From Mobiluncus porci (lineage in GTDB: Bacteria > Actinomycetota > Actinomycetes > Actinomycetales > Actinomycetaceae), in contig NZ_VUMY01000018.1 in the NCBI RefSeq assembly GCF_009695935.1, positions 1 to 53,758 of the forward strand: a DNA stretch of 53,758 bases. The letters are read 5' to 3'. The notes under the pieces were generated by a model, which was not told where the DNA came from, ran no database searches, and saw nothing but the letters and a program-made list of their open reading frames with translations. Below are positions 1 to 12,500 of the stretch, in pieces (position 1 is the first letter of the stretch; each line of letters opens with the position of its first letter). The position numbers were made by a program, and so were the translations under genes.

Positions 1-52
1 GCGTGGAAGCACCGTGAGGTGTGGAGCTTACCGGTACTAATCGGCCGAGAAC
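1..52 (+). rRNA. 23S ribosomal RNA, 3' end (partial)
   Basis: The first bases carry the conserved 3' terminal segment of 23S rRNA, including GAGCTTACCGGTACTAATC and the following GGCCGAG. The 5' part lies outside the window, and the exact 3' end is estimated. The 5S gene follows about 180 bases downstream on the same strand, as in a normal rrn operon. Confidence 0.85.
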
Positions 53-234
53 AACACAAACAAACACCCACCACGCGACTTGTCGTGGACGGGGAACAAC
101 AATGAAACGAGACATTGCGAAACCTGCATGTCGCAGATACTCGCTACCGCTATACGAAAACAAACCAACCAGCCAAAGTATACGGCTGGGTTGCTCAACT
201 CAAACTAAATATTGATGGTTTGACGGCCCGCTTT

Positions 235-353
235 TGTGGCGGCGGTCATAGTAGCAGGGAAACGCCCGGTCCCATCCCGAACCCGGAAGCTAAGCCTGCC
301 CGCGCCGATGGTACTGCACACGCCGGTGTGTGGGAGAGTAGGAAACCGCCGCA
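235..353 (+). rRNA. rrf: 5S ribosomal RNA
   Basis: About 119 bases with the standard 5S layout. The ends GTGGCGGC and GCCGC pair with each other. The conserved loop CCCATCCCGAACCCGGAAG is at about 272-290, and the 3' half carries TGGGAGAGTAGG. It follows the 23S 3' end and precedes a strong terminator. The ends are accurate to a few bases. Confidence 0.93.
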
Positions 354-366
354 CTAAAACCTGCAA

Positions 367-404
367 GCGCCCCGAACCCTTCGGTTCGGGGCGCCATCAC
401 TTTT
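367..404 (+). terminator. rRNA operon terminator
   Basis: A perfect 11-bp stem (GCGCCCCGAAC pairing with GTTCGGGGCGC) has a CCTTCG loop and is followed a few bases later by TTTT. It lies 13 bases after the 5S gene, so it should end the rrn transcript. Confidence 0.9.
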
Positions 405-521
405 AACCCCGAAAGACAACCGGGAATTTAGCGCCTCCGAACAGATTGCCGCCCCCGCAAGCCTCCTCGGATTTGGTTTTGAAATTATTTTTAAAAATTT
501 GTCTGCACAAATCTCTAATAT

Positions 522-550
522 TTGAATCCAAACTGACGATGACGTTAGAT
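522..550 (+). promoter_or_regulatory. Possible promoter of the giant surface-protein gene
   Basis: TTGAAT (522-527), a 17-base spacer and TTAGAT (545-550) resemble a vegetative promoter in an AT-rich stretch (475-525). Transcription would start near 557, close to both possible start codons (567 and 588). This is motif matching only. The rest of 405-521 shows no gene. Confidence 0.4.
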
Positions 551-587
551 GTAATGGGGACTCTCCATGTACAGACGGGATGAGAAC

Positions 588-3500
588 ATGAAACTGACAA
601 AGACGTTAGCGGCGGTCTCCGCAACCATATTGACGACGACTTTGCTGTCGGCGATTCCAGCTGTGGCAACTCCGGCTCTGGCTTTTCCGACCTTGCCGAA
701 TCGCTCTCACCCTGCGGTTTCGACAGCGCAACCCGCCGAGATTTCCCTCAGCGCCACGGCGCAAACGGCAACTTCCGCTGTCAGTTCCGTCGCGAAAAGC
801 GTCGTGACGTATGACCTGGCGACCAATTCGGGCTGCCGGGCGACTGTGGTGGACTCCAGTGTTTGCGATCCGAACAGCAATACGCTCGTTCCATCCGACG
901 CTAAGGACTTCCCCTCTGTTGCCCAGTATGTCTCCGGCACTGTTTTCAAACACGTCGGCGGCAAACGCGGCGTCTTGGAGAAGTCCTGGTCTTGGGGTGG
1001 ATGGAAAGACGATAAAGTGCCGGGAGAAGACGGCATTCCCGGTCTAACCGTTTTCGCCCGCTGGTATGACGGTACGACGCGAGCCGGCGCCTGGTCCCCG
1101 CGTTTCTATGCCACCAGCGATAGCGAAGGTAACTACAAGATTGCCCTGCGTGACTTCGTGGACTCCAAGGGAATCACTCACCACTTCACCGGGAGTGGTT
1201 CAAGCAGCTCCTCCTCGAAAGATCAGTTAGTTCGCGTCGGGGTGCAGACCGATCAGTATCGTCTCGTGTGGTCTCCCAATAACGGCAATTCTTTGTCGAA
1301 GGCGGTCGTCAGCAATGGTTTAGCTAATAACGTCAAGTGGGGCAGTGGTCAAGTTACCGGCTACAACTTCGCCCTGGCAGATAAGGTCTTCATCGGCCCA
1401 GCCAATCGCGGGGTCAAAGTGACGCAGAAGAACAGTGGGGAAACCCCCGGTTCCTGTAACCCCGCAAGGGCGGCAAACTGGTATAAGATCACCGGAACCG
1501 TTTTTTGGGACTACGCGCAAAACAAATTCCGGAACTACGACCCCAGCCCCTATGACGGGAGGACATACTCCTCCGATCTGGACTGGCAGCCGACCATGCA
1601 ATCGAAAATGGGAGACCAACCCGCCAGAGGCGATGATCTGAACTACTACGTCATCGCCTGGATTCCGGAAACCGAAGGAACCATGGGGCCGGATTACCCG
1701 GATCCAGATAATGCCGTTGTGGGCTGGGGCAAAGTGAAGAACGACGGCACCTACGAGTTCTTAGTTGATGGTGGCGGAAAGTTCTCGATTATCACCCGCA
1801 ACAATCGCATGAACCACGTTATGGTGCAGCTGGTGCAAACTACAGGCGGGGAACCTGTCTTGAACGGCTCCGAAATCGAGAATGCCCAGACCATTGATGC
1901 CCAGTATGGTTTTTGGAACCCGACAGCCGAACAGTTCCGTTCCTGGGTGGATTCCGGTGGCACCGGCACCGGCACCGGCATCAAACAGAAACCAGAAGGG
2001 CTGTGTGGCAAAGACGCCTACTCCACCATCTACAACGTGAACTTCGCCATGTTCCCCTGGCAGGCTTTCTTGCGAACCAGCCTCGATGGCGCCAGCTGGT
2101 CTCAGCGCACCACCGTCATCAAGGACGACATGGTGCACGTGAAGGTCTCGGGTCTCGCCCCGCTGGGAACCTACCGGCTCTTCGCCGACAGCTCCACTCT
2201 CTTGGTGGATAGTTTCACCACCGACAAAAACGGTGACTGGATCGGTCAGTTGGACACCTCCGGGATGAGCGAACCCACCTGGGACGATACCCAACACCAA
2301 CTGAACGTGGTTCTCCCCGGAGTTGATTCCGTTGATCTCACGAAGTCTCCTATCGTCGCCAACGGCATGTTGGAAGTCGTGCCGTATCGCGTGAATGAAG
2401 ACCCCATCGAACTCACCGTCAACGAGGATCAACCCGGAGTTCATGGTTTAGAGGTGGAAGGCGCGAGGATTCAATCCTGTGAGTGGTCAGGGGGTCAGCC
2501 CGAAGGTTTGACTATCAGCGCGGATCCGGCGACGAACTCCTGTAAGGTGAGCGGAACCGCCACCCAGTCCGGGGCGTTCCGCAGCAGCGTCAAGATCTTG
2601 ACCGACGAGGACAACGGCACTCCGACGACTTGGAACGTTTTGGTGCAGGTTCACCCGAAGGTTCTTCCGCAGCAAACCGGAGATACTGTCGGAGCCGGAG
2701 AATCGGCGGTGGCGAGGTTCGCCGGGGTCGGGGAGCAGTTCTTCGGTCAGGTGACGGTCGACAAAGATAAAACCAACAATCCATTTACCTTCGCGCTGAC
2801 CGACTCGGCGGGAAGACCGATTCCCGAGATCAACGGGGTTTTCGATCTCGGTCACGGACTAAAGTTCCATCAAGGCAACGGGCAGATCCTCGGAACCCCG
2901 ACCTTGGCGGCGTCTGAGCAAAGCGCCACGGTGAGTTTCCAGGTGAGCGCGACTGATTCCACGGGATTAGCCGCCTGGGAAAACAACCAACCGCAAGCCC
3001 CGGTTCCTTTCAACATCAGTATCGCCGCCCCGATCCGGCTCGTCGATCCGATTCTGCCGACGGTGATCGCTGGTCAGGAGATTGTGAATCCGGATGGGAG
3101 TCCGATTCAGATTTGGGTTCAAGGCGGAGAGGCTTCGGGAACAACGAATCCGGGCGGGTTCAACACCTATCAGTCGATGGAACTGGCTGGAGACAACACC
3201 ATTGCCGATCGTCAAACTTTCCAGAATCTGGGATTCAACGCGGCGCCGGATCAGGCGGGGGCGGCTGCGGGGCAGATCTTGAAGATAACCGGCAGCTCGA
3301 CGGCTGAGGTCAACACACCTACCGTTTTGTACCTTCCGGTCAAAGTGACCGATCGGAGCGGTCGAGTTTTCGACGGCTCTAAAAAATTCACTTTGCCGCA
3401 GATCAAGGCTAGAACCTCCGCCCTGAACGGCTCCGAAGGCTGGCTCAGGATGATTGTCCTCCCGAAGATCAGCGCCGGCACCCTGCAAGACGGAACGGTC

Positions 3501-6500
3501 GGAACAAAATATCCGGCTAATAGCATCGCCGATACCTTGAAATCCGGAGCCGGAGCGGACGGCATCGGGGCGCGGGTCACGGTCTCGGGACAAACCTTCA
3601 CCTATGACTGGAACAATTTCACCTTTGCGGCTCAGGGGCTGCCCGCCGGTCTCAGCATGGGGTCGGACGGAACCATCACCGGAACCCCGCAGGTGGCGAC
3701 TCCCTTGGACGGAACTTTAATCAGCATCACCTTGACCGGTAAGGACGGGACTGCGGCGGCGAAGACGAAACTGACCGTCCAGGTTCCGCTGAAGATCGGC
3801 AGCAGTTTCAAGGTCGCCACCGAAACTGTTGCGGCTAAAGCGATCGGCGGAACCGCCTACACCGCCGGAACCTCGCTGCAAACCAGTCAAGGAAAGACGC
3901 TATCCGCCACCATCAACCCCACCGGGGGGCAGGCGCCTTACACCTACAAACTCCAGGTGAAGCAGGGCGGCACCTGGATCGAGGCGACAACCGAATCCGG
4001 GCGTTACCTGATCCCGAACGAGGATGGCTCTCCTTCGGGACTGAAGATTGACTCGAACGGAAACATTATCGGGGAAACTCTGGGCAACTCTCCGTTCCCG
4101 GAGCTGCGGCTTGTGGTTAGTGACTCCGACACGGTCAGCTGCGTCAACAGCGGCGCCGCCGCTGCTCCGTGTGCCCGGACGGTCACCTTGAACCTCACTC
4201 GCGAAGACACGCGGAAACCGGTTTTCGACACCGATAGAGTGGTTTTGGATTTGAAGTCCAACTCGAGCGGTGCCGTGCCGATTACGGAAGGTTCGGGACA
4301 ATACACGCAGCTGAGTCTGACCCCGAACGGTAGTTTCCCCGCGGGGCTGAACTTGAAGGTCACCAGCACCACCGCCACCGGCGGCACGGAGGAAATCACC
4401 TTGAACAGCTCCACTGTCGGAACTCAAATTCTCGGTGACGGAGTCACTCCCGCCACTTTCCAGTTCGTCGCCACCTACGACTCGGATAAGCCTGAGGTCG
4501 GGGATTATCCGGCGGCGTTTAGCGCGGTCGTGAAAGACTTGAACGGGAATGATGGCGATTCGACCGACATCACTGTCGAGATCACCGACACCCGGATGCC
4601 CACACAGGTCACTCCCAATCCCGGCGTCGTCACCGGACTTGAAGAGGGGGTTTCTCACGTTCAGAAGCCGGCGAACCGCAGCCTCGCGGATTACTTCGAC
4701 CAGGACAGCGCCGAGATTGAGTGCTATGTTTCGTTACAGTGGGATTCCTCCAATGGATGCCCCTCCGAGGATGAAGCGAAGGGGATCTCCTTGGTGAATC
4801 TTCCGGGGATGTCGATTCTCCCCGACGGCACTTTGAGCGGCACCCCCAATCGGGGGGTGACGGGAACCCAGGCGGTGAGCGTCCGTGCCATCACCTCCAC
4901 CGGCGCGGTTTCGAACCCGGTTGTTGTCCAGGTTGAAGTGGCGCCTTCCACTCTTGACTTCCGTCCGGGAACTCCGGTCGGGGTTGTTCGCAACGAGCCG
5001 CAATACAGTTGGGCTTTCTACCCCGCCACCGGCGGAGCGGACAATAAGACCTATCGCCTGTTGGATTCCAGCGGACAGCCGCTTCCCGGCTGTGAGGTTC
5101 ATCCCGGAGAGGGCTCCAATGCTGGGAAACAGGTTTTGACCTGCGGAACCGCCGTGCTGATTGACAGAACCGGGCTGGTTTTGGAAGTCTCGACTCAAGA
5201 CGGTGGAACCGGGAGCCGGATCACCCGCACCTCGGCGGTTGACTTCACTTTCGTGGCTCCGGTTTCAATCGTGAAGAAGCAGCTTCTCCCCGCTTCGGTT
5301 GGCGTGAACTACGCGAATACGGACGGATCTACCTTCCGTTTCGCGGTGGACGGGGGACTCGGCCCCTACACCTTCGGTTTCGCGGCGGGTTCTCCTCACG
5401 AGAAAGCCTCGGCTCCCGATGTTTGCGCAGGTGGGTGGAGACTGAAGGTGGCTTCCACAGACCCCTCGCAACTCGGCACTTCTCCAACCTTGAGTGATTC
5501 CGGGCTGTGCCTGATGCCGGATGGCTCCATCACCGGCAAAGCCACAACTCCCGGGGAAATCGATCTCACCAAGTTGCAGGTCACCGATTCGATGGGGAGA
5601 AGCGACGGCATCGACGATTTCACTGACCCGGATTATCCGAAGACCATTAGGATCTCGAGTGAACTCGCTATCGAGAGTCACTTCGGGGACTCGAGCCACG
5701 CGTTGCAAAGAGAGAAGAACCAGGTTTTGGCAGACTCCCCGGACTGCACTAATCCGGCGAGCTGCGCGGTGAAAGTCGCCACGATCAGCGGCGGGGCGCG
5801 CCTGTTCTCGGAAGTGACGATTCTCGGTTTGGGACAGTTCATGAACCTCGCTGACGGGGCGGATTCCGCCTTGGCTCTGACCCCCAGCGGCGACGCCCTC
5901 GGCACCACCGGGTCGTGGAGCGGAACTTTGAGGGATAAGGACGGCAAAACCTTGAAGGTCACTATCGCGCAACCCGATGCCCCCGGGTTACCTCTGGAAG
6001 TCAAGTTCTCCGGCGCTTTCACCAAGATCACCTCATCGAATCTTTTCGCCACGTTGAAGGTGAAGGATAAAGCTGGACAGGAGAAAACCGCCTATATCCA
6101 CATTCAGGTGGACACGGATCTGAAGTTCGTGGAGCCGCAGAGCCCGCCGACGGGTTCAGCGGTTGCGGTGCAGGATCCCCCCGCGAGCCCCTCCGATCCG
6201 ATCGAGAAACCGGATAGTTTGACGGATCTCAGCGGCGACGAGTGGGATGACATCAAGGATAACTTGGATCCCACTTTGCCGACGATCGGTTTAGGTCTCG
6301 ACAAGGATTCGGTTGAAGGTGCCCAGACGAACCCGATCACGATTCCGAAACTCGTTGACGGCGGAACTCCCCCGTACCACTTCACGACCGAGCCTTGTAA
6401 CGCCAAGGCTAATAACCGGGCTGCCGAGCACGCCACGGAACAAGTGGACTGTGCGATCGGGGACACAGGGCTCTATCTGGATTACTACACGGGTGAGATT

Positions 6501-9500
6501 TACGGCACCCCGAAAGAAGGCGTGGACACCACGGCGATTGTTATCGTCGTGGATTCGGATCAGCCTCCCCAGCATAAGCGCTCCAACCTGGTGGTGAGCA
6601 TAGCCGACCCGCGCAAACCCAATGTGACGGCGGGGCAGACTGTTAATGCAGATAAGAAGACTCCCAGCGGGACGAGTGCGATCGCGTTGCAGGACGGTTC
6701 GGGACAGTACGCTGCCTGTGCCGTGGCGGCGACCAGACCGGAGATAACTGCTCCCGCTTGGCTCTCCACCGAGTTCACGGGAGGAGTGTGCAGCCTGAAG
6801 TGGACGAATCTTCCCGAGGACGCTGCCGGGAGCTACACCGTTTCTTTGCGGGTTCAAGACAAGAACGGCAACTGGAACACCGTTGACGGTCAAAAGACCG
6901 GCGAGGTTCTGTCCGATCCGGCACAGACCGTCACTTTGAAAGTCGCCGATACTCGCGAAGCCTCGTGGCCGGCGCCTTTCAACGGTCCCGGACCGTTCTC
7001 GGTTAACGCCACCGAAGGCAAAAACCTGGGGGAGAATGATTTCCCGACCCTGAAAGCCGGGGCGCAGGCGGATGGACCGACCGTGACAAAGTGGACGGTG
7101 GAGGGACTTCCTCAAGGTCTCAGTTTCGATGAGAATACCGGGAAGATCACCGGTTATCCGGAAAACGACCAGGTGGGGCACTTCGGTGTGACGATCACGG
7201 CGGAGACGGCGAACGGCGTCAAAACCACGAAGCGAGTCAACCTGGAAGTGGCGGATTCGGGGATGACGATTGTGCTTCCCCACACCGCGAAACCGGTGCA
7301 GGGAAGCGCCTACACCGTCGATCAACCTTTGACGGCGGAGATTGATGGTTCTAACTGCTCGGATTGCACCTTCACTTTCACTTCCACCAACAAGATTTTG
7401 ACGGTTGACTCCAGCGGCAATGTGAGTCTTGCCAGCGGGGCAACTTGGCCGACAGGAGGCGACAAGGTCAGTGACACGTTGACGGTGACCGTCACTAACG
7501 GGCGAGGCATCACCGCGCAAACCAGCTTCACGGTTTCCGCCAGTGACGTCATCGATCTGAGCCCGAAGGCTCTCCCGGCGGTGTTCGACGGCGAAACCTT
7601 GACCCAGTGTTTCTCGATCAGCAGCGGGGACGGCTCCCAGGGCTATCAGCTTGTCTCCATCAACTCTGCGGAGCCGGGATTCAGCGCCAGCATCGATCCG
7701 ACGCGGAACAGTCAGGACGCCGGATACTGCGCCACTTTCACCACCCCATCCGGAGCGAGCCCGACGGTGCACACGTTCACGGCGGTGGTGAGAGACGTGG
7801 CTACACGAGCCAACTCAGTCGACATCACCTTGAAACTGCCGGTGCGAAACCACATTGTGATGACACTCAACCCCGAACAGGTGATCGTCAAGAAGGGGCA
7901 GCAGATGGAGGAGATCACGGCGAGTGTCCCGCAAACGACGTGTTTCCCGGTCTACAGCGGCGACGACGTGACCTGTGAAAATTCCAGCGGATACGACTGG
8001 GAGGTGGTGAGCGGACCTGCCGGGATTGATTTCTCGGGACAATCACGTACGGAAGCCACGATTGGCGGCAGCTTCGATGAGCTATATTCCGGGGATGTGA
8101 CGGTGCGCCTCACCCGAAATCGGGACGGGGTGGATTTGCGACCGACCGCGACTGCGACCTTCCACCTGAAAGTCGTAACCGACCTTGCGGTGCAGGCTCC
8201 GACAGACGCGACCGTGGATACCCAGAAGGATGGCACCGGTAAGGTCAGCGGTAGCGCGACCGATAATCCCACGCAATTGCTGCCCGATAAGACTAAAGCA
8301 CCTGCGGACAATCCGACCGCGTCTACCGGCAAGTATTCGATTCCGAGAGTCACGCCGGACGGGAACGGGAACTATCCGATTACAGTCACGATTGGCGGAG
8401 AAGGCAAGCCGACCGGTTTCGCGCTCACCCCGGACGGGAAGATTGTCGGCACCTTGCTGCCCGGAATCGTCACCAGCGACGCCGGAACCAACGTCACTTT
8501 CCCGGTGGTGCTGACGGAGACGGATGCGGACGGGAGGACCAGCTCGACGGATCCTGTCGACGTGTCTTTCACCTTGACTGACACTCGTCCGCCCGCCATG
8601 GCGAACATGAAGATTTCCGGTCAAGTCGGTCAAAAAGCCACCGGCACCCTGTCCGGGGTGGATCCCTCCAGCAGCACCGGGAAACCGAAGTATCAAGGAT
8701 TCACCTGTGCCTCCCCGCAGCCGAGCGGCGCGGGAGCCGTGAGTGTGAACGGGACAGATGCGGGTATCGCCATCGATAAAGACACCGGCACCTGGACGGT
8801 TTCCGAGAACTTTGTTCCCGCCGCGACGGATGCTTCCGGAAAAGCGACTTGGGAATGCAGCGGAACCGTGGTGGCAGCCAACGGGCAAACCACGACCGGC
8901 ACCTTCACTCTCGAGGCGAATGACCGCCGCGTCCCGACTTTCCCGAGCGACCGCGAACGCTACGTGTGGGAGGGACGCAACCTGCCGCCGTTCTCGATTG
9001 TGGGAACGTGGGTGACGAGCCCGGACGGCAACCCGGCCGTGCCGCCTATCAAATCCATCACGGTTTCGAATCTTCCCGAGGGAATGAAAGTTGTGCGGGC
9101 AGACGGCTCTGAATGGCCGGAAGCTATGGTTTCGAACGGAACCAAAGAGGTGAAGAGCTGGACTTGTGCTCTGAACGGCTCTACGGCTGAGGCTTGTAAT
9201 ATCACCGGCTGGCCGGTGCAAGGCAGCGCCGGGAGCTACGTGGTTTCCCTCGACGTCACCGGGACGAACGGGGTCAGTGCCACCACCAACCCGACTGTTG
9301 TCAACTACACTGCGGCGCTGCGCTTGGCTCCTTCCGGAGACGCGATTCGTCGCGGGACGGTGGGAGAGAACTACGACCGGGTGGTGGCTTTGGCGGACTA
9401 CGCCCGTCCCCTGAGTCTCACCGATGACACGGTTTATAACGGTTCAGGACCGGGAAGTCCCGCCCAGAACAACTTCGCAGCCTGGAAGAACACCTATGCT

Positions 9501-12500
9501 CTCGATGCTGGGGCGAGCGTCACCGTGAGCGGTGAAGACGGCTGGAGTGCCGCGCTTGTTGACCGGAGCGACTCCGCTGTGATTTCAGGATGTGATTCCT
9601 CCACATCCAACTATCTGAGCGGTAGCCTCGCGGGGTGTGATGGGCTGGTTCAAAAAGATATTAAGCTCACTCGTAACGGCGCGTTTGGCTCCGGTGATAT
9701 CGGGGCGCACAGCCTCACTCTTACCTTGACTGACGGTCATGGGGTGAAGCGGACGCTGCCGGTGACGGTTGATGTGTATGCGCCGCTGGCGTGGGCGCGC
9801 CAACCGTTCCAGACCGCCGATGCCAACTCGGATGCCGTGTTGAACCCGAACAAGGGCGTGACAGCAGGTAAACCGTTCGTGGATGAATCTGGCGGCGTGA
9901 TTTACGCCGAAGTGACCGGCGGAAACTCCGCAGACTACACCACGATTATGGCTCCTCACGGAACCTCTCTCACCTATGCGCAAACTCTTGCCGGGCCAGA
10001 TTATGCCGGAGTGGAACCGATTTGGTGTAAAGCGCAATTCGACGCCAATTTGAAGCCCTCTCGCGCCAAGTGCTATCCGATTCCCGGATTGGTTCCGGTG
10101 GGAGCCACTGGAACCAAGGAAGCTCCCTACGAGGGTGAAGGGGTGTTCTTGCTTTCCAACGCGAAGTTCGTCGGAACTGTACCGGTCGGTACAAGCGCTG
10201 GGGAATATCGCGGTGCGGTTGTTGTCACGGATGCCAACCAGGATGTTCTCGCCAAGAACTTCTCGGTTAGGGTTTATGCCCCACTCACGGCAGGCTCTGT
10301 CAATCAGAGTATCCCGAGTGGGACGCGGATGAGCCCCTACACTGCCGACGGGACTGAACACGGCGGCTCGGTGGAACTCTTCACGGTAACCGGCGGAGCC
10401 GGTGCGGGCTACTCCTGCAGTTTCGAACCGGTCATCCCCGGCATGAGCTGCAGTGTTAATCCTGACGGGAAAGTGATTCTCACCGGAACTCCGGAATCGA
10501 CCTATTCCGGGCCGATTCAAGTCAAGGTGACAGATAACGCCGACCCGACTCGAATCCTCACTCAGGAAGTCGAACTCGAGATAAAGACCGATTTGGCCTT
10601 CGTGCCGCCGGATCCGTCCGCCGTTCCGGAGGGGAGCTCGGTGGTTCCGAATACTGATCCCAATGGTGAACAAACCTTGGAGATCACCACTCAAGGTACC
10701 GGGAAGCCCCTGACCGACACGATTCCGCTCGACGTCACCGGCGGTGATGTCACGGCGGGCGCGAAACCAGGAACTCCGGAAGGATACGTTTTCCATCTGA
10801 CTGATGCGCTGGGGAACCCGATTATCGGCTCGGTGTGCCCCGACGATCCGGCGACTCCTAACATAGATGAGAGCAAGATCGTGGACGGCGCTGACGTTTA
10901 CCAGCGGATGTGCTATCCGATCGGAAACACCGGTCTGTTCCTCACCTCCGATGGGAAGATGATTGGAACGCCCATTCCAGGAACTACCTCGAATGATTTC
11001 ACTGTGGTTGCCGATCATGCGGTTCCGCCCAATCAGAAGAGCGCGCAGCTCGACATCACGATTAAGGACTTCCGCCAACCCACGGCCTATCCGGTGGCGC
11101 TGAACACGACTGTCGGGACGACGGCAGCGAGCTCTCCGGCTTTGAGCGGTTACGTGATCCACAGCAACTTCACTAACCCGACTGGGGTCACGCCAGCGGT
11201 GACTTTTGATCAAGATCAGCGACAAGCGGCAACCGACGGGCAAGGCTTCTACAGTTCCTTCGACAGTTTGCATGTGTGGACTCAGGGCAAGGCTCCTGAA
11301 TCCGCCAAAGCCCAAGCCTGCAGCGCGGAACCGATGCCGAGCTGGCTGGAACTCAACCATGCCACTGGCGAGATCACCGTCAAAACCGGCGAGACCGTGC
11401 CGTATCATGAAACCTTGAAACCGGACAAGAGCGGCGCAATGACTCCGGTTGCGGACGCAAGCTGGCCCTATCAGTTCTGTGTCTGGTATGTAGGGGAAAA
11501 CGGCATGGTTTCCGATCCGGTGACGGTCACGGTCACTGTCGCCGACAAGCGTGAACCAGCCGCAGATCCCGCCAATGCCTCTCACGCTTTGGATCAACTC
11601 ACGCCGGGAACTCCCGTGGTTGCAGACGACACCAAGATGGGTTGGAGTATCCCGAAGAATCTGCTTTCCAACACCGGAGCGAATATCGCGAAGGTCGGAG
11701 GAGACAGCGCGAAATTCGACCCGAATTACGGCACCGGCTTCAGGGACACCTCCATTCCCGGAGTGGAAGCGATTGTAACCTGCGACCGCTCGGGCGACCC
11801 GGTGACCTGCGACTTCAAGCTGCAGGGAACCCCCACCCCGGAAGCGGCAGGGAACACTTACAACCTCTCCTATGTCCTGGATCTGGCTAACGGTGAGCAA
11901 CTGACCATCCATAAGGAAGTTCAGGTCGGCACCTATGACTTGAAGATTTCTACGGCTGCGATGCCGGTGGCGTGGGTGGGTGAGCCCTATACTCCCGGAC
12001 CGGTGACGGTCACCGGTGGCGGAGCTGCCAACGAAGTGTCCGTGAAAGCGCCGGGTGGAAGCACCCTGGAAGGTTACGATGCGGGTCAGTTCACCACAGC
12101 GGGCGGCGACCCGTGGCAGCCCACCGAGGCAGATGCTGCGGCAGCGACCGGAGGGTATCTGCCGGTGACACTCACCGTTACCGACATGGTGGCTTGCGGC
12201 ACTTGGAGCGGAGCGCAAGGAGCACAAGATTGCCCCTACAAGCGGTCTAATGCGGTGGAAATCCCGGTAGCGAAGCGACCGAGTGAAGCCAATATGACGG
12301 TGCCTGACGTGACGGAAGGTGCTGCGGCAACGAGTGGTCCGCTGGTGGATTCCCCGAACCTGGTCAACCAGCCGGGGACAAGCCAGAAGATTGTTTCGGC
12401 GCAAAGCGACAGCGGCGAGCCGATCCCCACCGGAGCTATCTCGGTGGACGGCAACAAACTCAAGATTGGACCGAACGTTCCACCGGGGAACTACACCGTC

